Source of the DNA: Bacteroidales bacterium UBA4360 | GTDB taxonomy: Bacteria; Bacteroidota; Bacteroidia; Bacteroidales; UBA932 | DNA length: 64,000 bases | Reading direction: 5' to 3' | Assembly: GCA_002393945.1 (NCBI GenBank) | Contig: DGSO01000032.1 | Location: 40,753 to 104,752 of the forward strand | Shown: in pieces, positions 59,279-64,000 of the stretch | Position numbering within the stretch: the stretch's first letter is position 1 | How the letters are laid out: each line of letters starts with the position of its first letter | Program-made: the position numbers and the translations under genes | The notes under the pieces: model-generated | What the model was told of the DNA's origin: nothing | Seen by the model: only the letters and a program-made list of their open reading frames with translations | Databases searched by the model: none

Positions 59279-60274
59279 TTACTCGAAGTCCAGGATGGGG
59301 TCTTCGTGGGCGAATGTGCCGAAAACCTGTTCCGATGCAGCCCTGCAGCCACCGCCGCAGCGTTTGAGAAGCGCGCAGGATGCACATTTGTCAGGTATCT
59401 GCGAGTACCACTGCACCGCCGCACTTTCCGACAGGATTTCTTCCAATCCCTTCTCGTGAATGTTGCCCAGTACCTTCGGGGAGTGGTTGCAGAAGCGCAC
59501 GTCGCCGCTGAAACTAACAGTGACAGGCCTTTTGGATATGTCTGTACTGCAAGTGGAAAAACGGATGTGCGGGTATCGGCCCGTGTCCAAGTAGCAGAGA
59601 GGGGTGCACACGCCGCTGACGAAGGTCATTTCAGGATGGGCCGATGCGAAGGCCTCCACGGAAGCGAAGGCATCGGCAAGTTCCTCCCTTCCGGGGACGA
59701 GTTCGGTGACGTTTCTGAGTCCCTGACCGCCGATGTTGAAGCGGTTCACCATCACCGTTCTGACACCGCAGTTCTGGATGAGTTCCAGGGTTTTCGAGAT
59801 GCCGGGAATGTTGACTTTCGTTATAACGAGCACTGCAGCAGCCTTCTCGGAGGCCATTCTGAGGGCTTTTACCGCCTTCGGCCAGGAGCCGGGAAGATTG
59901 GTGAGGCAGTCGTGGACGGAAGGATCGGCACTGAGAAGGGGAATCTGGACTGTGCTCACGCCAAGGCTCATGAAGTTCCGGAAAGAGTCCTCCGAAAGAA
60001 GGGTTCCGTTGGTAAGGATGTTTACCCTGCAGCCTTTGAATCTTGCCCGAAGGACAAGGTCATGGACGTTTCCCAGCAGCAGTGGCTCCCCACCGGAGAA
60101 GGAAATTGTGCCGATGGAGGCTTCCCTGAGCAGTTTTTTCAGGGTTTTTCCGGCCATCCGCGGGTCCGGGGCGGGTATAGGATGGCTGCCATCCCTCCAA
60201 TAGTTATAGCAGAACCTGCAACACTGGTTGCAGGCTCCGGTGAGTTCGTATACTACAGTTTCAAGACGCAGCAT
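59279..60274 (-). CDS. Radical SAM/SPASM-type protein
   Basis: 331 residues from the ATG at 60274, which overlaps the upstream TGA (ATGA). The radical SAM cluster is CX3CX2C at Cys15, Cys19 and Cys22 (GACNQCCRFCYN); the SAM-binding GGE is in SFSGGEPLL. The C-terminal third has the SPASM-like cysteine set: CTPLCYL, CSTD, RFCNHSP, GNIHEKGLEEIL, CASCALLKRCGGGCR. Proteins of this plan modify peptides or mature enzymes. No precursor peptide with a clear leader is seen nearby. The adjacent membrane protein is the only candidate partner. Confidence 0.88.
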   Translation of the reverse strand: MLRLETVVYELTGACNQCCRFCYNYWRDGSHPIPAPDPRMAGKTLKKLLREASIGTISFSGGEPLLLGNVHDLVLRARFKGCRVNILTNGTLLSEDSFRNFMSLGVSTVQIPLLSADPSVHDCLTNLPGSWPKAVKALRMASEKAAAVLVITKVNIPGISKTLELIQNCGVRTVMVNRFNIGGQGLRNVTELVPGREELADAFASVEAFASAHPEMTFVSGVCTPLCYLDTGRYPHIRFSTCSTDISKRPVTVSFSGDVRFCNHSPKVLGNIHEKGLEEILSESAAVQWYSQIPDKCASCALLKRCGGGCRAASEQVFGTFAHEDPILDFE

Positions 60275-60843
60275 CAGATGATGTTGATTATCATCGTTCC
60301 GTAAGGAATGCTCTGCAAATTGCCATCCTTGTCGCAATAAACATCCAGCCAGGCCTCTCCCTTATATTCTATGGTGTCGTCAAACGGGACTTCGAATTCG
60401 GCCTTTTCAGGGTCCTCAATTAAAAGCTCATTCTGCTGAAGGATGGTCTTTTCTGCCTGCTCCCTGTCATAGAGATAAATCATCAGTACGAACCTGGAAC
60501 TTACAGGGTTGGTGATTTTAACGGAGAAGGAGTCTCCTTTTCCAACTTTGTTATAACCGTCGTCAGGGCGGGATGAATTGATTTTCAGGGAAACGATGTT
60601 TTCAGTAGGAGCAGGTTCAACAGGGTCATAGCACATAATCAGTTCTCCTGGATTTGTGATTTTATCAACAACCTGGCAGGAGACGAATGAGATCATCGCC
60701 CAGGCGGTGAGCATTATGCCGCCCAGCTTGTACTTGGCCCTTATGGCCTTCGCATTTGTACCTCCGGTCAGGAAAACCCACAGGGAAACCGCCAGAAAAG
60801 CGGCTCCTACGGCCATGTAGATGATGAAATACTTTGTCTTCAT
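60274..60843 (-). CDS. Two-helix membrane protein of unknown function, partner of the radical SAM gene
   Basis: 189 residues. Helices at about 6-27 and 40-57 (GGIMLTAWAMISFVSC), the second ending with a Cys that resembles a lipobox. The remaining 130 residues are a beta-rich periplasmic domain (NIVSLKINSSRPDD, VGKGDSFSVKITNP, FVLMIYLYDRE, EFEVPFDDTIEYKGEAWLDVY). I do not recognise it. Overlaps the radical SAM gene by four bases, so the two are co-translated. Confidence 0.75.
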   Translation of the reverse strand: MKTKYFIIYMAVGAAFLAVSLWVFLTGGTNAKAIRAKYKLGGIMLTAWAMISFVSCQVVDKITNPGELIMCYDPVEPAPTENIVSLKINSSRPDDGYNKVGKGDSFSVKITNPVSSRFVLMIYLYDREQAEKTILQQNELLIEDPEKAEFEVPFDDTIEYKGEAWLDVYCDKDGNLQSIPYGTMIINII

Positions 60844-60881
60844 AGATTATGCTTTACCTCTATAACGGCATGAGTGCTCAT
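60840..60881 (-). CDS. 13-codon upstream ORF overlapping the membrane-protein start
   Basis: ATG at 60881 reads MSTHAVIEVKHNL and its TGA overlaps the ATG of the gene at 60843. The -7 box TATTTTTG (60890-60897) is eight bases upstream, so the uORF start sits near the mRNA 5' end. It could feed ribosomes to the downstream start. Chance cannot be excluded for so short a frame. Confidence 0.3.
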   Translation of the reverse strand: MSTHAVIEVKHNL

Positions 60882-60889
60882 TTCTTGCA

Positions 60890-60897
60890 CAAAAATA
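60890..60897 (-). promoter_or_regulatory. -7 box of the membrane protein/radical SAM operon
   Basis: TATTTTTG on the minus strand; no clean -33 element. Confidence 0.45.
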
Positions 60898-60929
60898 GAA
60901 AAAAAAGCGGCAATTGGTGGGTTTCTTGA

Positions 60930-61097
60930 AAAACTTCCCGAAGAGAGGTCTTTTCCTTCACAAGCCTTGAGATTGCCGATAAGGTTTACCTGAGCCTTGC
61001 CACCATCAAGTGATCCCGCCGGAAACTGCTTCTGAAATTCAAGGCCTCCAACACTGCCGAACTCGTCTCCAAGGCCAAGGAAAAAGGCTTTATATAG
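60930..61097 (+). pseudogene. Decayed LuxR/NarL-type HTH regulator fragment
   Basis: Reading from 60930: KTSRREVFSFTSLEIADK, VYLSLATIK, stop (TGA, 61011-61013), SRRKLLLKFKASNT, AELVSKAKEKGFI, TAG. This is the GerE/LuxR helix-turn-helix ('REVL...SLEIADKLYLSLATIK(W/H)HRRKLLxKF') with a TGA where the family has a codon after TIK, and with a small deletion after REVF. No start codon, receiver domain or sensor remains. TGA is a normal stop in this genome (e.g. the subtilisin, PorV-like and radical SAM-operon genes), so it is a decay product and not recoding. Confidence 0.75.
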
Positions 61098-61123
61098 CCC
61101 CGCGGTACTTCAAATATTTTTTG

Positions 61124-61131
61124 TATCTTTG
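61124..61131 (+). promoter_or_regulatory. -7 box (TATCTTTG) of tRNA-Leu
   Basis: Eleven bases before the mature 5' end of the tRNA. The -33 element is not clear. Confidence 0.6.
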
Positions 61132-61142
61132 CAGTCCTGTTT

Positions 61143-61224
61143 GCGGGCGTGTTGGAATTGGTAGACAACCCAGACTTAGGATCTGGTGCCGAAAGGCGTA
61201 TGGGTTCGAGTCCCTTCGCCCGCA
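61143..61224 (+). tRNA. tRNA-Leu (anticodon TAG)
   Basis: 82 bases, class II. Acceptor GCGGGCG/CGCCCGC with discriminator A, anticodon stem CCAGA/TCTGG with loop CTTAGGA (anticodon TAG), short variable arm GTGCCGAAAGGCG, T-arm GGG-TTCGAGT-CCC. CCA not encoded. Confidence 0.94.
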
Positions 61225-61233
61225 CTTCCACTC

Positions 61234-61262
61234 AAAGGCCGCCTTTCCAGGCGGTCCTTTTT
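61234..61262 (+). terminator. Terminator of tRNA-Leu
   Basis: Stem AAGG-CCGCC with GGCGG-T-CCTT (one bulged T), followed by a T-run. Confidence 0.8.
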
Positions 61263-61285
61263 CGTTCCGTGCGGTTGGAGAGACG

Positions 61286-61378
61286 CTTCGCTGCGCGAAG
61301 TTTCCTCTGTCTTATTAGGGGCGCTGCCCCTAATGTACCCCGCCGCCTTATATCCCTTGCGTCTTTGCTGGCGCAAAG
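61286..61378. repeat. Cluster of short inverted repeats downstream of tRNA-Leu
   Basis: CTTCGC-TGC-GCGAAG (61286-61300), ATTAGGGGC-GCT-GCCCCTAAT (61314-61334, perfect 9 bp), CTTTGC-TGGC-GCAAAG (61363-61378). GC-rich patches in an otherwise AT-rich spacer. The remainder of 61379-61531 shows no gene. Confidence 0.55.
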
Positions 61379-61531
61379 GCCGGGACCGGCGGTTCGCCTG
61401 GCGGCTCAGAGTCATCTTTATGGCTTTTTCTAAACTTTGTTCCTAAAATAGGCCGAAAATGGGAACAAATGCTTCAAATTGACAGGTTTGCTCCGAAAAA
61501 GCCGCAATAATCGGAACAATAATCTATATTC

Positions 61532-62212
61532 TTAAAAGCTAAAAGCTACCTCGTCTTGTTCCAACAGGGCTTCTAACGCCTCAGAAATCTCTTTCGGGAA
61601 GAACTTCTTTCTTAACTTTATGCGAGCAAAAATGTTGACATTCGTATAAACGATTGTGATACCCTCCAAAAGAGGCAGTTCTTTAGTCTCTGTTTTCCAG
61701 TCCAGATAGTCTCCATAAGAGGATGCCTTTGAAATCTTATAATAACTGGAAACTTTTTTCGCAGGGCGGTTCTTCCTATAATAACGTGTAACGTTATCCT
61801 TGTACGATATAGAGAAACAATGGCCTTTCCACGAGAAGAACCATACATCGGTGTCAAATTGCACTAAATCCATGGCCTCAGTGATATACCTATTGACGAA
61901 TCCGGGAATACGTCGTCTGAGAACCAATGGAATAATGAAAGCGTTGCAGAATGAGACACACCATACCATTCCCAAGAGCCCTAATACGATGAAAGAAAAG
62001 AATTTGACAATTTCTGTGATATCCTTTGGCAAAGACCCTGCTATAAACGCAAACAACAGCATTATCAATACAAAAGGTACGCAGATAATAATTGTCTTCA
62101 AAGTGCAGAAAAAGAACCACTTACCCAGACTATGAAAACACACTGGATTATTCCAGACAAGTAAATACTCCTTAAAACTAAGATTGTCTCCTTTTATAAA
62201 CCGTTGTTCCAT
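61532..62212 (-). CDS. Two-helix membrane protein of unknown function (AT-rich)
   Basis: 226 residues. Two hydrophobic helices (about 36-58 and 66-97) followed by a soluble domain with AMDLVQFDTDVWFFSWKGHCFSISYKDN and ITIVYTNVNIF. This two-helix plus PH-like layout recalls YcxB-type proteins, but I cannot confirm that. Codon use is markedly AT-rich compared with neighbours such as xpt, suggesting transfer. Single gene with its own promoter. Confidence 0.72.
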   Translation of the reverse strand: MEQRFIKGDNLSFKEYLLVWNNPVCFHSLGKWFFFCTLKTIIICVPFVLIMLLFAFIAGSLPKDITEIVKFFSFIVLGLLGMVWCVSFCNAFIIPLVLRRRIPGFVNRYITEAMDLVQFDTDVWFFSWKGHCFSISYKDNVTRYYRKNRPAKKVSSYYKISKASSYGDYLDWKTETKELPLLEGITIVYTNVNIFARIKLRKKFFPKEISEALEALLEQDEVAFSF

Positions 62213-62230
62213 AGCTGCACCACTTTATTA

Positions 62231-62238
62231 CAAAGATA
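62231..62238 (-). promoter_or_regulatory. -7 box of the membrane protein at 61532
   Basis: TATCTTTG on the minus strand, 18 bases before the ATG at 62212. Confidence 0.5.
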
Positions 62239-62283
62239 AACACATTTTGAGATTTATAGTAAAACAATCGACAACACCAAAAA

Positions 62284-62315
62284 TTTGGAAGTGTGAGAGG
62301 AAATACATACTTTTG
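62284..62315 (+). promoter_or_regulatory. Promoter of the small gene pair 62335-62908
   Basis: TTTG (62284-62287), exactly 20 bases, TACTTTTG (62308-62315). Exact consensus. AGGAAAGGGG, a purine-rich possible ribosome site, lies 8-10 bases before the ATG at 62335. Confidence 0.75.
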
Positions 62316-62334
62316 CAGGAAAGGGGACGCTTTT

Positions 62335-62472
62335 ATGAAAAAGAAAGAACAGAAAAACTTTTTCGTGAAGATGGTAGAAGATAAGAAAGCTATCATCAAG
62401 GACATCCGTGAGGGGGTCCCCACAAAGGTTATAGAGGAGGAGAGGGATGTCAAATTTGCTACACCCGTATAA
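62335..62472 (+). CDS. 45-aa charged protein, first member of an overlapping pair
   Basis: MKKKEQKNFFVKMVEDKK then AIIKDIREGVPTKVIEE and ending KFATPV. It resembles small Bacteroidota proteins of the pattern 'FFxKMxEDKKAIxxxIxxGxPxxxVxxERxVKFAxPV', in my recollection often paired with a downstream gene. It has a consensus promoter and a purine-rich ribosome site. It overlaps the next gene by 26 bases in a different frame, the layout of many toxin-antitoxin pairs, but no toxin activity is evident. Confidence 0.7.
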   Translation: MKKKEQKNFFVKMVEDKKAIIKDIREGVPTKVIEEERDVKFATPV

Positions 62473-62908
62473 TTACTGGGAATCCAATGGACAATATTAT
62501 TTTGACGCCCCGTCGGGGGCGCGGTATGTTGCGTACTTTTTGGATTTGTCTTCGTTCGCAGAGAACCTATACACTTTCAACTTCGATAGGATCCAGGACG
62601 GTGCCCCCAATATTGCAGACAGCAACGTTTTTGACACCATTTGCGCTATCCTGCAGGGGTTCTTTGTAAAGCATCAGAATTCAATGCTGCTAGTATGCGA
62701 CACAATAGATGGAAGAGAAGAAGCCAGAATGAGACTATTCAATTCATGGTTTATTAGGATAGCCCCGGAAGGACTAACCAAGATTGACAGAAGCGGCAAA
62801 GCAGAAGCATACAACCTGTTTGTCTCACTCCTTGTCTGGGCCGATAATCCAATGCGCGACGCCCTGGTCTCTATCCTTGAAGAATACTGTCAAACTATGC
62901 TTCAATAA
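62447..62908 (+). CDS. DUF6169-like protein
   Basis: 153 residues, starting inside the end of the 45-aa gene. Features: HPYNYWESNGQYYFDAPSGARYVAYFLD, a DTICAILQGFFVKHQNSMLLVCDTIDGREEARMRLFN central stretch, and a helical end. The pattern matches what I know as DUF6169 of Bacteroidota; function unknown. AT-rich like its neighbour. The overlap implies translational coupling with the small protein. No nuclease or kinase motif is visible. Confidence 0.75.
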   Translation: MSNLLHPYNYWESNGQYYFDAPSGARYVAYFLDLSSFAENLYTFNFDRIQDGAPNIADSNVFDTICAILQGFFVKHQNSMLLVCDTIDGREEARMRLFNSWFIRIAPEGLTKIDRSGKAEAYNLFVSLLVWADNPMRDALVSILEEYCQTMLQ

Positions 62909-62989
62909 GCCGTAAACCAAACAGATACAGCTCCATCAAATCCTCAAAATTGGTTCGATAATTGTCCCTTCACCCGCACAAGAAATATT

Positions 62990-63562
62990 TTACTCCAACT
63001 CCAGGGTATTGTCTTCCCGGATTCGTTTGACGGTTGCGAGGGCGTGATAAGGGATGTTATGGTCCCGGAGGAACTGGCCGCCGCCGGCAAAGCCTTTTTC
63101 CACAAGAAAGCCCATGCCCACAATCTTGGCGCCGGAGAGGCGGCACAGGTGTATTACGCTGCCGGAGGCGTGGCCGTCGGCAAGAAAATCGTCTATAAAC
63201 AGGATACGGTCGTCGGCAGTTAGGAAACGGCGGTCGATGCAAACGGTGGTGTTGTCGCTCCGCGTGAAAGACCATACCCACGACTGCCATGTCTCGCCGA
63301 CGTTGCTGGGTATCTTTTTCTTGATAAACACTACCGGTAGGTTCATCAGATATCCCGTGAGGATTGCCGGGGCAATACCTGATGCCTCGATGGTGACAAT
63401 CTTGTTTATTCCCTTGTCCTTGAACAGGCGGGCAAATTCCTGCGCGCAGTGCATCATGAGCTGGGGGTCGAGCTGGTGGTTAAGGAAACTGCCCACCATT
63501 ACCACGCCGCCTTCCGCCTTTGCGCGGCCGTCCTGGAGTATCCTTTGTTTGAGTTCTTCCAT
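62990..63562 (-). CDS. xpt: Xanthine phosphoribosyltransferase
   Basis: 190 residues, the family length. Signatures: ILQDGRAKAEGGVVMVGSFLNHQLDP, VTIEASGIAPAI, PVVFIKKK, and the PRPP-binding ILFIDDFLADGHA. It converts xanthine (and perhaps hypoxanthine) and PRPP to nucleotide in purine salvage, complementing deoD in this window. No purine riboswitch is visible upstream; the promoter is not clear. Confidence 0.95.
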   Translation of the reverse strand: MEELKQRILQDGRAKAEGGVVMVGSFLNHQLDPQLMMHCAQEFARLFKDKGINKIVTIEASGIAPAILTGYLMNLPVVFIKKKIPSNVGETWQSWVWSFTRSDNTTVCIDRRFLTADDRILFIDDFLADGHASGSVIHLCRLSGAKIVGMGFLVEKGFAGGGQFLRDHNIPYHALATVKRIREDNTLELE

Positions 63563-63568
63563 ATTAAT

Positions 63569-63697
63569 ATGTTACTGTTTTTCGACGATTGTTCTGGCAC
63601 CAAGCAAGGGGACCACGCTTTCCTTGTACTTGCGCGATACGGCTCTAATCCCATTGCAAAAATAAAAAAAGAATTCTATCAAATATCAAGCGCATGA
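63569..63697 (+). CDS. 42-aa possible ORF
   Basis: ATG at 63569 reads MLLFFDDCSGTKQGDHAF, then LVLARYGSNPIAKIK and ends with TGA overlapping the next ATG (ATGA). There is no promoter or ribosome site. It may be a remnant or chance frame; the ATGA junction with the lipoprotein fragment is the only positive sign. Confidence 0.25.
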   Translation: MLLFFDDCSGTKQGDHAFLVLARYGSNPIAKIKKEFYQISSA

Positions 63698-63809
63698 AAA
63701 CAATTTCTTTGGGGTGATGGCAGCCATGATGGTGCTGACTCTTTCGTGTAAAAAGGATAAGGAGCCGGAAGCGGTAGATCCGCTTATCGACCTGACTTTG
63801 ATTTGTTAA
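63694..63809 (+). pseudogene. Frameshifted lipoprotein fragment
   Basis: ATG at 63694 gives MKTISLG then TGA; shifting frame within the TTTGGGG tract continues as VMAAMMVLTLSCKKDKE, PEAVDPLIDLTLIC and TAA. Joined, they form a complete lipoprotein signal with lipobox LTLSC and a 20-residue mature part, so one base seems to have been lost. The second part could also start at its own ATG (63717). A terminator follows at once. Confidence 0.55.
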
Positions 63810-63827
63810 CGACCCAGCACTTTAGTT

Positions 63828-63852
63828 GCCTGGCTTCACGCCAGGCTTTTTT
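63828..63852 (+). terminator. Rho-independent terminator
   Basis: GCCTGGC/GCCAGGC stem, 5-base loop, six T's. Confidence 0.9.
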
Positions 63853-63906
63853 CGTTTGCGGCTGGGGACTCCACCTCTAACCCCTGTCGAACAATTTATA
63901 AATAAG

Positions 63907-63937
63907 TTGCATATTTCTTAAACTATTCTTATATTTG
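63907..63937 (+). promoter_or_regulatory. Promoter of the XRE-type gene
   Basis: TTG (63907-63909), 20-base spacer, TATATTTG (63930-63937), eight bases before the ATG at 63946. Confidence 0.7.
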
Positions 63938-63945
63938 CGAAAAAG

Positions 63946-64000
63946 ATGGATATGAACGAATCTATAAAAAGGATGCGAAAGTCAAGGGGAATGACTCAGG
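63946..64000 (+). CDS. XRE-family HTH regulator, 5' end only
   Basis: 18 codons are visible: MDMNESIKRMRKSRGMTQ. This is the first helix of an XRE/Cro HTH domain ('IKxLRKxxGMTQ'). The start may be at 63946 or at the second ATG, 63952. The rest lies beyond the window. Confidence 0.65.
   Translation, partial: MDMNESIKRMRKSRGMTQ

Noticed and set aside
59138..60304. 388-codon plus-strand frame over the radical SAM gene
   Set aside because: The minus strand encodes the radical SAM and SPASM cysteine motifs; the plus frame has no motif.
61011..61013. TGA as a sense codon (recoding or selenocysteine) in the LuxR-type fragment
   Set aside because: Several genes here end in TGA, the fragment also lacks its start and part of the domain, and no selenocysteine element is apparent.
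62910..62989. Purine riboswitch for xpt
   Set aside because: This spacer is downstream of xpt, and the upstream side (63563-63700) lacks the conserved purine-aptamer loops.
1..64000. Prophage, insertion sequence or rRNA operon
   Set aside because: No transposase, integrase, phage structural gene or rRNA sequence could be recognised anywhere in the window; mobile signals are limited to short repeats and remnants.

Overview
The window looks like a chromosome segment of an anaerobic Bacteroidales bacterium (phylum Bacteroidota). Seen directly: repeated promoters of the Bacteroidota type (TTTG, about 20 bases, TAnnTTTG), a SusC/SusD pair, a C-terminal type IX secretion (T9SS) sorting domain, two C10 cysteine peptidases, a complete rnfBCDGEA set, a DcuA/B-type C4-dicarboxylate antiporter, and hardly any strong Shine-Dalgarno sites. 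Most of the window has mid-50s GC by eye, with wobble positions rich in C and G. Two patches (about 440-3480 and 61500-62950) are clearly more AT-rich and look acquired. A gut or other host-associated Bacteroidales outside the low-GC Bacteroides is an inference.

Layout. 1-440: tail of a possible glycosidase, a signal-peptide scrap and a terminator. 439-3361: C10 peptidase with two paralogous lipoproteins. 3486-17361: a dense co-directional run of a MerR-type regulator, Nif3, zinc-ribbon coiled coil, dnaB, DUF3108 protein, rseC, rnfBCDGEA, an outer-membrane polysaccharide export protein and a Wzz-type chain-length protein. 17339-23112: a lipoprotein, the dicarboxylate transporter, an unknown exported protein, a GH20 hexosaminidase and deoD. 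23172-26077: a second C10 peptidase with a small beta-barrel protein, bracketed by near-identical 46-bp direct repeats. 26188-30700: tRNA-Arg, a gene remnant, a tricorn-type S41 protease, and a repeat-rich spacer with an exact 52-bp periodic array, then tRNA-Ser. 30790-33103: a carboxypeptidase-regulatory-domain protein and a NahK-like sugar kinase. 33195-45118: an operon of SusC, SusD, two Calx-beta-like lipoproteins, an exported unknown, a subtilisin with a T9SS domain, and a PorV-like barrel. 45119-47894: an OB-fold/TonB protein, a second PorV-like barrel and a CobW GTPase. 47872-52981: lipid and envelope genes on the minus strand (LAB_N protein, fused acyltransferases, paired chromate transporter halves, flippase). 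53016-58950: cyclophilin, GH2 beta-galactosidase, and a Na/Pi symporter fused to PhoU and to an OmpR/PhoB-type DNA-binding domain. 59135-64000: a radical SAM/SPASM pair, a decayed LuxR-type gene, tRNA-Leu, a small overlapping gene pair with a DUF6169-like protein, xpt, and the start of an XRE regulator.

How the genes work together. Rnf couples ferredoxin and NAD to an ion gradient, and DcuA/B exchanges dicarboxylates, which fits fumarate respiration. The SusCD operon appears to join surface proteolysis by a T9SS subtilisin to TonB-dependent uptake of the products. GH20, GH2 and the NahK-like kinase fit use of host or bacterial amino-sugar glycans. The most unusual single protein is the Na/Pi-PhoU-winged-helix fusion, which may be a phosphate transporter that also acts as a membrane-bound transcription regulator. 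Several genes have the -7 box only 5-8 bases before the ATG, which implies leaderless mRNAs.
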